Source: a virus
IMG/VR virus record: IMGVR_UViG_3300028920_000125
Coordinates: 1-43,894 of that record
Direction: 5' to 3' (one strand)
Length of the DNA: 43,894 bases
Below the pieces are notes generated by a model. The model did no database searches, was not told the DNA's origin, and saw only the letters and a program-made list of their open reading frames with translations. How positions within the stretch are numbered: position 1 is the stretch's first letter; every line of letters starts with the position of its first letter. Positions 11,562 to 17,728 of the stretch are shown here, in pieces. A program made the position numbers and the translations under genes.

Positions 11562-11879
11562 ATGCCTAAGAAAGCTGAAGTGCGCCAGATTTGGCGCTGT
11601 GTCTATTGCAACAAGTACTACTTAGTCCGCCACGCATGCGAGACACACGAACGCTACTGTGGCAAAAACCCTACCAACGATCACAAGTGCCTCAAGTACT
11701 GCAAGCACCTGCGGGATGGCGGAATTGGTATCGAGCGGTTTTGGTGTGCGTCCCTACGTGAGCCCTTGTACTCGTTTGGAGCAGAGCGTAGTCCGAGCAT
11801 GCATGGGCATCTAGGCAACATGGTGCGCATGCCGCACGAGTGTGAGCATTACATCTGCGATTTGGGGGAGGACCAATGA
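11562..11879 (+). CDS. Zinc-finger protein upstream of the replication initiator
   Basis: This 105-residue protein starts at ATG 11562 behind GGAGG. It opens with a C2H2/C2HC-like finger (WRCVYCNKYYLVRHACETHE, then RYC), followed by more Cys/His pairs (HKCLKYCKH, CEHYICD). It overlaps the replication initiator by 4 bases. Likely a nucleic-acid or protein-interaction module in the replication operon. The upstream in-frame extension into the structured leader was rejected. Confidence 0.7.
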   Translation: MPKKAEVRQIWRCVYCNKYYLVRHACETHERYCGKNPTNDHKCLKYCKHLRDGGIGIERFWCASLREPLYSFGAERSPSMHGHLGNMVRMPHECEHYICDLGEDQ

Positions 11880-12628
11880 ACTGGCTTAACCTTGAACTGA
11901 CAACCCTCCGCTCTGAGCGGTTCCTTGGCTCTGAACCCGTCGAGCGTGCGACATGGCTGTGTCTGATGGCCTATTGCGCGGACCAGGAAAACGGCGGGGT
12001 ATTCGAGAGCTGCGGAGAATGGGGCGACCGCAAGTGGATGCAGCTTGTAGGCGTCACCGCGAAAGAGGTTAGAGCACCGTCCGACCTATGGAGCTGGGAC
12101 GGCCACACCTTGATCGTTTGGGGCTACCCCGAGAAGAAACAGGCAGAGGTCCAGCGACTTCGTGATCAGGCAAGGAATGCCGCGGCTAAGCGGTGGGGCA
12201 ATGCCAAGCCTATGCCACAAGGCATGCCAGCAGGCATCCAGAAAGGCAATGGGGTAGGCAATGCGGAATTAGAATTAGAATTAGAAGTAGAAGTAGAAGG
12301 GAATAAGAAGAAGAAAAGACGGATTGAATACAATCCTCAGTTTGATGCTTTGTGGAAACTCTATGGACTCAAGGGCAATAAGAAGCCTGCCTATGCAGAA
12401 TGGCAGAAGCTCGACGAAGCCGACAAGGATGCGGCGGCGGAGGGCATCGCCCCTTACCTTCAGGAAACGCCAAACAGAACCCTGCGGAAAGACATGGAGA
12501 GGTATTTCAGCAATCGCGTTTGGGAGGGCGTCTTGGAACGCAAGCGAGAGGGCTGTCTGAACATCCCGCAACGTCCCAACGAATTCGGAACCCCAGAACC
12601 CCAAGAGGAGAGAGATTATTCACTATGA
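11876..12628 (+). CDS. Replication initiation protein (lambda O-like / replisome organiser)
   Basis: This 250-residue protein has a winged-helix-like N-terminal domain (residues 1-~95, MNWLNLELTTLRSERFLGSE...), a middle linker, and a conserved C-terminal domain with FDALWKLYGLKGNKKPAYAE, WQKLDEADKDAAAEGIAPYL and RKDMERYFSNRVWEG, the usual form in phage replication initiators. The linker is encoded by GGCAATG-type repeats and an AT-rich purine tract, as in lambdoid O genes, where the origin lies inside the gene. A DnaC-like loader 1.5 kb downstream completes an O/P-type system. The tail PQEERDYSL is read from a junction module shared with later genes. Confidence 0.8.
   Translation: MNWLNLELTTLRSERFLGSEPVERATWLCLMAYCADQENGGVFESCGEWGDRKWMQLVGVTAKEVRAPSDLWSWDGHTLIVWGYPEKKQAEVQRLRDQARNAAAKRWGNAKPMPQGMPAGIQKGNGVGNAELELELEVEVEGNKKKKRRIEYNPQFDALWKLYGLKGNKKPAYAEWQKLDEADKDAAAEGIAPYLQETPNRTLRKDMERYFSNRVWEGVLERKREGCLNIPQRPNEFGTPEPQEERDYSL
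12197..12315. other. Candidate replication origin inside the initiator gene
   Basis: GGCAATGCC (12197-12205), TATGCC (12211-12216), GGCATGCC (12221-12228), GGCATCC (12233-12239), GGCAATG (12245-12251) and GGCAATGC (12257-12264) form an iteron-like series at roughly 12-base steps. They are followed by the AT-rich tract GAATTAGAATTAGAATTAG and GAAGTAGAAGTAGAAG, then AATAAGAAGAAG (12265-12315). Iterons plus an AT-rich unwinding region within the initiator gene is the lambda-type origin layout. Confidence 0.55.
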
Positions 12629-12762
12629 GCCCTAAGATTTTCCCGACAGTATTGATTCTATTGGATATCGCCGCGTCAATTGTGTACACATGCCATGGAG
12701 ACTGGCGAAAGGCGGTCTATTGGCTAGCAGCAGCGATACTGACCGTAACCGTAACCTTTTAA
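12625..12762 (+). CDS. Small two-span membrane protein
   Basis: This 45-residue protein (MSPKIFPTVLILLDIAASIV...) has two hydrophobic helices joined by the loop TCHGDWRKA. I recognise the LDI-A-IVY-HGDWR-A-YWLAA pattern as a recurrent small membrane protein next to phage replication genes. Its ATG overlaps the initiator stop codon. Role unknown. Confidence 0.65.
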   Translation: MSPKIFPTVLILLDIAASIVYTCHGDWRKAVYWLAAAILTVTVTF

Positions 12763-12777
12763 CCACGGAGATACAAA

Positions 12778-13059
12778 ATGATTACAGGCCACGCGAAATT
12801 CCTGTACGAGGATGGCTCAACGGTTGTGATACGGGCGATGGCGTCACTCAAAGGGTTGCGCCGTCGCGGCGAGATGCCATGCGCGGTGAAGTTAAATTGC
12901 CACGCATCTACGCAACCAGAAAGGGCACGACTGGCGACATGGAAGCTGAGTGCCCGCAATGTAGTCCCAATGGGAAACGCCACGTGGACCATTCCGACTG
13001 AATATCGAGCAGGGACCACCCAACCCCCCGAACCAGAGGAGAGAGACTTTGGACTCTAG
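12778..13059 (+). CDS. Hypothetical protein with junction-module tail
   Basis: This 93-residue protein starts at ATG 12778 after CACGGAGATACAAA. No domain is recognised; the composition is basic in the middle (SLKGLRRRGEMPCAVKLNCH) and the tail PPEPEERDFGL is read from the repeated junction module. The TTG start of the next gene lies within the last codons. Competing frames over the same bases have no ribosome binding site. Confidence 0.5.
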   Translation: MITGHAKFLYEDGSTVVIRAMASLKGLRRRGEMPCAVKLNCHASTQPERARLATWKLSARNVVPMGNATWTIPTEYRAGTTQPPEPEERDFGL

Positions 13060-13261
13060 TGTATCAGACGGAATTTTGGCGGCGTTGAAATGGCGCGAGG
13101 AACACGCGGCCCACGTCCAGATGCTTGAGGAACTGGCAACGCATTGGTTCCCGCCGAGCGACGAAGATTTCGGCGACCCAGAGCTGTGGAAGCCTGGAAG
13201 CTGGCTTTGGCTGCGTGAGTTTTGGCCAACCCCACCAGAACAGAGAGAGGACTCACTATGA
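13049..13261 (+). CDS. Trp-rich hypothetical protein with TTG start
   Basis: This 70-residue protein starts at TTG 13049, directly after GAGGAGAGAGACT; the same GAGAGACTTTGGACTCTA start occurs at 13671. It is acidic and Trp-rich (HWFPPSDEDFGDPELWKPGS, WLWLREFWPT) and ends PPEQREDSL, read from the next copy of the junction module. Function unknown. Confidence 0.55.
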   Translation: MDSSVSDGILAALKWREEHAAHVQMLEELATHWFPPSDEDFGDPELWKPGSWLWLREFWPTPPEQREDSL

Positions 13262-13392
13262 ACCTGACGCAATTACAACAAGAGCGGCTGGAAGATCTCC
13301 GGCTAGACATGAAGGCAATGCATGGGTATTTGCAGAGCAAGTTTCACGTTGCGGACAACCTCGACCGGGAGAAGGTGGTATTAACGCTGTAG
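13258..13392 (+). CDS. Small helical protein, possibly frameshift-truncated
   Basis: This 44-residue protein (MNLTQLQQERLEDLRLDMKA...) starts at ATG 13258, overlapping the previous stop. It ends at a TAG while another frame stays open to 13475 and ends TTQPEPKEREYGL, a typical junction-module tail. The natural gene may therefore have continued in the other frame, with an indel near 13380. Confidence 0.4.
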   Translation: MNLTQLQQERLEDLRLDMKAMHGYLQSKFHVADNLDREKVVLTL

Positions 13393-13519
13393 CAACTCCA
13401 ATCCGTGCTGAACGTTTTTGGATTCGTCGCATCACTACACAACCAGAACCAAAGGAGAGAGAGTATGGACTCTGAAGAAATGAGCCTACCAAACGGTACT
13501 TGACCTCAGAATTCTATGT

Positions 13520-13681
13520 ATGGAGCTACTGCTCAGAATCGCAGAGCTGGAGACTGCGGCCATGTCAGACGAGGAGATGGAAGACGAGCTGAGGAATAAC
13601 GGCATAGATGTCGACGGAACTGTTGAACGCTGCCACGCGATCTACCAACCCGAACCAGAGGAGAGAGACTTTGGACTCTAA
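13520..13681 (+). CDS. Small acidic protein with junction-module tail, possibly missing its start by frameshift
   Basis: ATG 13520 gives 53 residues (MELLLRIAELETAAMSDEEM...), ending QPEPEERDFGL. No Shine-Dalgarno precedes this ATG. A well-placed start with AAAGGAGAGAGAGT exists at 13465 (MDSEEMSLPNGT, then stop) in another frame; a one-base shift between them would give one gene of about 70 residues. Either the start is weak or the locus carries an indel. SDEEMEDELRNNGI resembles small phage helical proteins. Confidence 0.4.
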   Translation: MELLLRIAELETAAMSDEEMEDELRNNGIDVDGTVERCHAIYQPEPEERDFGL

Positions 13682-14102
13682 AGAACAACTGAACACAGCC
13701 ATATACACTTGCAAGGCGAAGGCGAGTAACGCGGAATTTGGCAGAGAAGGTCAATGGGTGACTGGCTTTTTCAAGTGCTATATCACGCCCAAAATCTGCG
13801 TGTTTGACGAGCGCTACGGTTGGGACTATGTCCACATAGTCCCGGATACGGTATGCAGATGCACCGGGCTCAAGGACGTCAACGGCGACCTGATCTACGA
13901 GGGCGACAAGGTACAATGGGTCGACGACAGCACCGTGTGGGTGGATTCCCCGAGGGTGCGGGCTGTCGTCTGGCAGTACAACCGCTGGGCACTAATGCGC
14001 GTGGACCACAAAAAAGCCAACGCCTATACGAATCTGATAGACACAGACGAGCTGGAAATCGTCGGCAACATCCACGACACAGAACAGAGGCGAGACCAAT
14101 GA
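13671..14102 (+). CDS. YopX-like conserved phage protein
   Basis: This 143-residue protein starts at TTG 13671 in the GAGGAGAGAGACT-TTGGACTCT context. The body matches the YopX/TIGR01671 type: WVTGFFKCYI near the N-terminus, YVHIVPDTVCRCTGLKDVNG, then LIYEGDKVQWV and a C-terminal DELEIVGNIHD. YopX-like proteins are widespread in phages; their role is unknown, and the beta-rich C-terminal part resembles a small barrel. It overlaps the helicase-loader gene by 4 bases. Confidence 0.7.
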   Translation: MDSKEQLNTAIYTCKAKASNAEFGREGQWVTGFFKCYITPKICVFDERYGWDYVHIVPDTVCRCTGLKDVNGDLIYEGDKVQWVDDSTVWVDSPRVRAVVWQYNRWALMRVDHKKANAYTNLIDTDELEIVGNIHDTEQRRDQ

Positions 14103-14923
14103 ACATCAGAGCAACAGTTGAACGGACCTTCACCTGCAAAGACTGCGGCGCGACGGAGGTTGTCCAGATGCCCGCGATATTCCCGAGTGTCCGACTGACT
14201 CGGTGTACGCCGTGTCAGCATGCCGCAAACGAGCGTGACCTTCTCGCCGCCCGACAGAATCTGATCCGGGAGATGGTCAAGAATTCCGGTATTCCCGCGA
14301 AGTACCAGAGATGGGACGCCGAGAAGGCGAGAGAGGTCGGCAGCAATCGAGTGCTGCAGTGGATTTTGCAACGCCAGGGCGCGTCCATGTGGCTAGGCGG
14401 CGAAAACGGCATCGGCAAGACGCACGCAACGCACTACGCAGCATATCAGCGCATCCTCCAGAATCGTGAGCCTGTCCGCGCTATCCGGTGCAGTGAGTTT
14501 CTGAAGGACGCGGTCCACCTCAGCATGGGAAACTATGAAGAGAGGCGGCTGTCGCGCCAGATGGTCGCTGATGCGGCGAACGTCTCCTTGCTCATAATTG
14601 ACGATATTGGGATGGAAAACACCTCTGCTGATGGCCAAATCTCATCGGCAAAGGCGCAAATCCTGTACGACATTGTCAACGGGCGTCATATAGCAGACAA
14701 ACGGATGTGGATCACGACCAATCTATCAGGCGCAAAATTACGGCGTCGCCTTGGCGATGAACACGGGCGTTCGGTCCTGAAGCGGCTGACCAACATGATA
14801 CCCAAGGACAACATACTCAAAGGACAGGAGGACAATGACAGCAAAACTAGGCGGTGTCAGAGAACCAGACCCAGAGTCAGCGCAGATCTTAGAGGATCAC
14901 CTGTGGGATCTGGTAGGAGGTGA
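14099..14923 (+). CDS. DnaC/IstB-like helicase loader ATPase
   Basis: This 274-residue protein has an N-terminal zinc ribbon (CKDC, CTPC, residues ~12-41), then an AAA+ core: Walker A GGENGIGKTH (~100-109), Walker B LLIIDDIGMEN (~163-173) and a sensor-1-like WITTNLSG. This is the DnaC/DnaI-type organisation, which loads host replicative helicase at the phage origin. The last ~26 residues (RCQRTRPRVSADLRG...) are basic, and their coding sequence overlaps the 14835 mini-gene. Together with the O-like initiator it forms the replication pair. Confidence 0.85.
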   Translation: MNIRATVERTFTCKDCGATEVVQMPAIFPSVRLTRCTPCQHAANERDLLAARQNLIREMVKNSGIPAKYQRWDAEKAREVGSNRVLQWILQRQGASMWLGGENGIGKTHATHYAAYQRILQNREPVRAIRCSEFLKDAVHLSMGNYEERRLSRQMVADAANVSLLIIDDIGMENTSADGQISSAKAQILYDIVNGRHIADKRMWITTNLSGAKLRRRLGDEHGRSVLKRLTNMIPKDNILKGQEDNDSKTRRCQRTRPRVSADLRGSPVGSGRR

Positions 14924-14951
14924 CCAATACAAACCGAGGAAAGCAAAATGA
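14835..14951 (+). CDS. 38-residue protein overlapping the helicase-loader 3' end
   Basis: ATG 14835 behind ACAGGAGGAC gives MTAKLGGVREPDPESAQILE plus a Trp-containing C-terminus (DHLWDLVGGDQYKPRKAK). It is read in a different frame from the loader's last 29 codons and overlaps the next ATG (ATGA). The strong Shine-Dalgarno and tight coupling support translation; function unknown. Confidence 0.5.
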   Translation: MTAKLGGVREPDPESAQILEDHLWDLVGGDQYKPRKAK

Positions 14952-15475
14952 GCAAGAAAGAATCAAACCCGCCGCCTCCAAAAAACGGCAAACCACCGCC
15001 ACCGCCGCCACCGCCCCAGGTAGGTCGTAAATATTGCGACGACATCTGCGAGAAGAGCGACCGGGCGCTGTGCACGTGCAACATGCCATCGGCACAGGAG
15101 CAGATAGCGCGGCTACAAAGAGAGCTGGACGAATTGCGCGGTGACTTGGCCGAAAAGCGATCCCTGATGGACCTCCAACACCGGCGCACGCTGGAGGCTC
15201 AGCGACTGTGGCAGACAGAGACAGGCAATACCCACTGGCCGGACCTAGGAACATTAATCGAATGGTTGACCGAAAGGGGTAACAGGGAAGAGGGTGAACT
15301 CGATACGCTCCACGGCGCAGCAACTGAGGCGCTGGTGTACCTGACAGACTTAACAGCATGTAACGCGCTGGACAGGGAGAGGCTTGGACTGATCAAATCG
15401 GCCAATGATCTACGCCAAAAGCTTGAGGAAGCGCTAGAGCTGGAGATAGTAACAAAAAACACAGAAACGACTTGA
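14948..15475 (+). CDS. Pro-rich N-terminus and coiled-coil protein
   Basis: This 175-residue protein has residues 1-25 as an oligoproline region (NPPPPKNGKPPPPPPPPQ), then a Cys cluster (YCDDICEKSDRALCTCN), a coiled coil (~50-85, QEQIARLQRELDELRGDLAE) and a second helical part ending in a Glu/Leu-rich coil. The CTC motif before the coil also occurs at 8814-9200. Long proline runs usually stall ribosomes without EF-P. Function unknown. A promoter for the next unit overlaps its stop codon. Confidence 0.65.
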   Translation: MSKKESNPPPPKNGKPPPPPPPPQVGRKYCDDICEKSDRALCTCNMPSAQEQIARLQRELDELRGDLAEKRSLMDLQHRRTLEAQRLWQTETGNTHWPDLGTLIEWLTERGNREEGELDTLHGAATEALVYLTDLTACNALDRERLGLIKSANDLRQKLEEALELEIVTKNTETT

Positions 15476-15500
15476 CGCCCATAACAGGTTATGGTATTGT
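15472..15500 (+). promoter_or_regulatory. Sigma70-like promoter with palindromic operator in the spacer
   Basis: TTGACG (15472-15477), a 17-base spacer, and TATTGT (15495-15500). The spacer contains the perfect palindrome CATAAC-AG-GTTATG (15480-15493), well placed for repression. The predicted +1 is near 15507, at the 5' edge of the tRNA-like element. Confidence 0.7.
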
Positions 15501-15506
15501 ATTCGC

Positions 15507-15580
15507 TACAGCGTGGGAACGCAGCCAGGAAGCTGGCGGGCCGAGACGCCTTGCGGGTTCGACTCCCGCAGTGGGGACCA
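15507..15580 (+). ncRNA. tRNA-like element: canonical T arm and CCA end, non-canonical 5' half
   Basis: GCGGG-TTCGACT-CCCGC (15553-15569) is a perfect T arm with a seven-base loop, followed by seven bases, A and CCA (15578-15580). Upstream hairpins GCGT/ACGC (15511-15522) and GCCAG/CTGGC (15524-15537) have four-base loops, so no normal anticodon loop exists, and only about five of seven acceptor pairs can form with CGCTACA. A dedicated promoter starts transcription at its 5' edge. It could be a degenerate tRNA, a tRNA or tmRNA mimic, or a stable regulatory RNA. Confidence 0.45.
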
Positions 15581-15624
15581 ACCTTAACCCAAACCAGGGA
15601 AAAAGAGAATTGATTGCGAAAAGG

Positions 15625-15636
15625 GACGTTAACGTC
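15625..15636. promoter_or_regulatory. Perfect 12-base palindrome just before a start codon
   Basis: GACGTTAACGTC lies two bases upstream of ATG 15639, where a ribosome binding site would be expected; only a weak AGGGA is present. A binding site that blocks translation or transcription is possible. Confidence 0.35.
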
Positions 15637-15638
15637 AA

Positions 15639-15977
15639 ATGAAATGCCCCAAGTGCCAACACGAGTTCAAAGACCCCGCCAAGGTAGCGGGCGGCAAAGC
15701 GTCGCGGCGCAAGGCCGGGCCGCGGTGTCCGGTGCACGGTACGTTCCTCAAAAACGGCAAATGCAAGCGCTGTGATGCCGACACGGTATACCTCATCCGC
15801 GAAGCCGGGGCTTTTACGTGGCACATCGCGCGGAGCCTGGACGCGATACATGCCGACTGCGGGGAGGCCGTGCCCGAGTTTCGAGAAACGTTTACATTTT
15901 CGGTAAAAGAGCTTCAGGCCCCACTGAAAAATTGGGAGATCGTTTGCAAGCAATGCAAGGAGGTAACTGATGTCTGA
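15639..15977 (+). CDS. Zinc-ribbon protein
   Basis: This 112-residue basic protein has CPKC at the N-terminus (MKCPKCQHEFKD), a Gly/Lys-rich basic stretch (KVAGGKASRRKAGPRC), CKRC in the middle and CKQC near the C-terminus, so two or three zinc sites are possible. The KAGGxAS-type basic segment plus ribbon is common in small phage DNA-associated proteins. It is the first gene behind the tRNA-like element and overlaps the next gene by 8 bases. Confidence 0.65.
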   Translation: MKCPKCQHEFKDPAKVAGGKASRRKAGPRCPVHGTFLKNGKCKRCDADTVYLIREAGAFTWHIARSLDAIHADCGEAVPEFRETFTFSVKELQAPLKNWEIVCKQCKEVTDV

Positions 15978-16194
15978 ATATGAAGATGGCTATAAGGCGG
16001 GGCGCAGAGACGCTGCTCAGCGTATGCTGCACTTAGCGCACGAACTGACCGGGAACCACCCTTTGACCGGCATTATAACAATGTCAGTAGAGCGAAATGA
16101 AGCCATCGCCGCTTTGCGCGAAGTTTGTGCCGACAACGACTGGCCGGACAATTTGAGCCTTGCCGATATTATTCGAAAGCATGTTAGGAGGTAA
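15970..16194 (+). CDS. Small helical hypothetical protein
   Basis: This 74-residue protein starts at ATG 15970 behind AAGGAGGTAACTG. It is helical (YKAGRRDAAQRMLHLAHELT, NEAIAALREVCADND) without Cys pairs or membrane segments. The same GGAGGTAACTG leader precedes the next gene, another duplicated junction. Function unknown. Confidence 0.6.
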   Translation: MSEYEDGYKAGRRDAAQRMLHLAHELTGNHPLTGIITMSVERNEAIAALREVCADNDWPDNLSLADIIRKHVRR

Positions 16195-16197
16195 CTG

Positions 16198-16383
16198 ATG
16201 AGTGACCAAGTCGAATGTTTGGAGTGCTACTGGTCGGGCTTGCCGTGTGAGCTGGCGTGCTCTGACGGGGAGTATGAAATGATCGGGGAAGAGCGGTTTC
16301 TGCATATGGTACGCAACCGCTGTCCGGATTGCGGCTCAACCAACATCGAGGACATTGACGATGAACAAGACGAAGACTGTTGA
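16198..16383 (+). CDS. Small zinc-ribbon protein
   Basis: This 61-residue acidic protein with CLEC...C..C and CPDC (VRNRCPDCGST) starts at ATG 16198 behind TAGGAGGTAACTG. Its acidic tail (IEDIDDEQDEDC) overlaps the next gene by 23 bases. Typical small phage zinc ribbon; function unknown. Confidence 0.6.
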   Translation: MSDQVECLECYWSGLPCELACSDGEYEMIGEERFLHMVRNRCPDCGSTNIEDIDDEQDEDC

Positions 16384-16690
16384 GGCGCTCAAGGCGCTAA
16401 AAATGGACGGGTTGGCAAACACCCGGATCGGCTGCGGTTGCGGCGTCGACGATCTCATCCCGTGCGTTGACGAGCACAGCGGCGATTGTCGACCGGGCTA
16501 CAAATGGGAGTGCGCAAAATGCGTTGACTCTGCCACGTGCGACAATTTTACATGGCCGTATGGACATCAAGAGGCGTGCTGCTACCAGCTCATTCCGCAG
16601 GAAAAGGTGTCCGACCACTGCCGCCGGACGGGTCGACGGAACTGCCACATTTGCGAAGATACGCGATGCGGTGACAACCTCAAGAGGTAA
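16361..16690 (+). CDS. Cys-rich hypothetical protein
   Basis: This 109-residue protein contains about 17 Cys, including CGCG, CAKC, ACC and CHIC, pointing to several zinc sites or a knotted Cys-rich fold. ATG 16361 is preferred over TTG 16355; GAGGA lies upstream. No family is recognised. It follows a zinc-ribbon gene and precedes another. Confidence 0.6.
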   Translation: MNKTKTVEALKALKMDGLANTRIGCGCGVDDLIPCVDEHSGDCRPGYKWECAKCVDSATCDNFTWPYGHQEACCYQLIPQEKVSDHCRRTGRRNCHICEDTRCGDNLKR

Positions 16691-16692
16691 AC

Positions 16693-16899
16693 ATGAACGC
16701 AGAACAACTAATGACGCACGTCCTGAGCGACCCATATCTATGGCGCATGCACCAGCGGCGTGAGAACCTACGTAGATCGAGGTACGATCGCGACCGAACC
16801 ACGTGCATACGGTGCGGACAACCAAAGAGCCCCGACAAGGCGTTTTGTAGCGCCGAGTGTTGTAAGGCGTCGAAAACGGAGAGAAATAATGGCAACTAA
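16693..16899 (+). CDS. Small basic zinc-ribbon protein
   Basis: This 68-residue protein has a very basic helical first half (HQRRENLRRSRYDRDRT) followed by CIRC...CSAEC. A basic helix plus a single zinc knuckle suggests nucleic-acid binding. Its end overlaps the next coding start by 11 bases. Confidence 0.6.
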   Translation: MNAEQLMTHVLSDPYLWRMHQRRENLRRSRYDRDRTTCIRCGQPKSPDKAFCSAECCKASKTERNNGN

Positions 16900-17044
16900 G
16901 CAAACACTGATCAACGAAATCAACCGGCTTCGGGCGCTACGGGACCAACACCAGCGCACGGCGAACCGCTTCGCCGATCAGCTCGACAGGGCGTTGGAAC
17001 GTTTGGCAAAGCACCTGGAAGAAACCAAAGAGGCAAAAGTATGA
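16889..17044 (+). CDS. Small coiled-coil protein
   Basis: This 51-residue, fully helical protein (INEINRLRALRDQHQRTANR, DQLDRALERLAKHLEE) starts at ATG 16889 behind GGAGAG. It is probably a coiled-coil oligomer. It overlaps the next membrane-coil gene by 4 bases; the pair (free coil plus anchored coil) may interact. Confidence 0.55.
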   Translation: MATKQTLINEINRLRALRDQHQRTANRFADQLDRALERLAKHLEETKEAKV

Positions 17045-17238
17045 ACGTACTATTTTGGATCATTGCAGTCGCGACAGTTGTGTCGCTAGTCAATTTTGTT
17101 TTGGAGACCAGGCGGCTGGTCAAGACACGTGGTCAACTGATCAATGAAGTAAACCGCGAGCTTCAACGGCTGGCCGAGATGCGCCAACGGCTGGCCGAGA
17201 TGCGCCAACGACTGGCCGAGATGGAGAAAAGGAAATGA
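17041..17238 (+). CDS. N-terminally anchored coiled-coil protein with heptad repeats
   Basis: This 65-residue protein has a membrane segment at residues 3-21 (VLFWIIAVATVVSLVNFVL), then a coil whose end is three copies of the heptad QRLAEMR/E, encoded by 21-base tandem repeats. It resembles an inner spanin or a DUF-type phage membrane coil in layout, but is short for a spanin, and no outer-spanin partner is found. The heptad number probably varies among relatives by slippage. Confidence 0.6.
   Translation: MNVLFWIIAVATVVSLVNFVLETRRLVKTRGQLINEVNRELQRLAEMRQRLAEMRQRLAEMEKRK
17164..17223 (+). repeat. 21-base tandem repeat encoding a coiled-coil heptad
   Basis: Two identical 21-base units (17164-17184, 17185-17205) and a third diverged partial copy (17206-17223), each coding the heptad QRLAEMR or QRLAEME. 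Unit length equals exactly one heptad, so copy-number change keeps frame and coil register. Confidence 0.85.
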
Positions 17239-17540
17239 CAACCAAGGCCACGACCAAAGCTGAACTGGAGAAAATAGTCACCTCTTTCACGGATTTTGCC
17301 AGTTGTTTGTATGTACATGGAAAGCAATACCCGAGGAACACGTGTCCGCTTGAGTGGATCAAAGCGTGGTATGGCTACACCACGAAAGAAGAAAGCGTGG
17401 TTCGCGAGCGAGCAGATCGCTTAGAGCGAGCCATACACGACCTAGAGGACGAGCGGGACCGATTAAATGCCGAAATCGAAGAAACTAAGGTAAAGGCGTT
17501 TGACATGCTTTTGGCTGCGAGCCTGGAGGTAAAGTTATGA
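17235..17540 (+). CDS. Coiled-coil hypothetical protein
   Basis: This 101-residue protein starts ATGACAACCAAG, the recurrent start, overlapping the previous gene by 4 bases. The first half is mixed (LYVHGKQYPRNTCPLEWIKA) and the second half is a coil (ERADRLERAIHDLEDERDRL). Function unknown. Confidence 0.6.
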   Translation: MTTKATTKAELEKIVTSFTDFASCLYVHGKQYPRNTCPLEWIKAWYGYTTKEESVVRERADRLERAIHDLEDERDRLNAEIEETKVKAFDMLLAASLEVKL

Positions 17541-17728
17541 CAACACCCGAACTCGTAGCAATGCTGATCCTGCTGGCGCTCGCTATCCTGGTGATATTGC
17601 CTGCACTTTGGAAGGATCACGAGGCGTGTCAGCCGCTGTGCGTCAAGTGCAACCGCGAGCCTGGATACGTCGACATCGACGGGATCAAACTCTGCGTCAA
17701 GTGCGCTGAAACATGGAGCGTCCAATGA
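17537..17728 (+). CDS. Membrane-anchored zinc-ribbon protein
   Basis: This 63-residue protein has one membrane helix (residues 5-24, ELVAMLILLALAILVILPAL), then a zinc ribbon with CVKC (residue ~35) and CVKC (~54) around GYVDIDGIKL. The unusual combination suggests a membrane-tethered adaptor. The ribbon resembles that of the 3739 gene (LCVECAEKA versus LCVKCAETW). It overlaps both neighbours by 4 bases. Confidence 0.6.
   Translation: MTTPELVAMLILLALAILVILPALWKDHEACQPLCVKCNREPGYVDIDGIKLCVKCAETWSVQ

Larger units (their letters stand above)
12590..13681 (+). repeat. Junction module family 2: repeated CCGAACCAGAGGAGAGAGACT stop/start units
   Basis: Five copies end near 12625, 13050, 13258, 13465 and 13672. 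They encode upstream tails of the form PEPEER(D/E)(F/Y)(G/S)L and supply GGAGAG to the downstream start; two copies continue into an identical TTGGACTCTA start. Confidence 0.8.

Noticed and set aside
15553-15580. attP-like tRNA 3' end for integration
   Set aside because: T arm plus CCA could be an attachment core, but no integrase, excisionase or repressor gene exists in the window, and the element has its own promoter.
15505-15580. Ordinary functional tRNA
   Set aside because: Only five of seven acceptor pairs can form, both 5' hairpins have four-base loops, and no seven-base anticodon loop could be drawn.
17164-17223. CRISPR-like direct repeats
   Set aside because: Contiguous 21-base units without spacers, in frame with a coiled-coil heptad; no array exists anywhere in the window.
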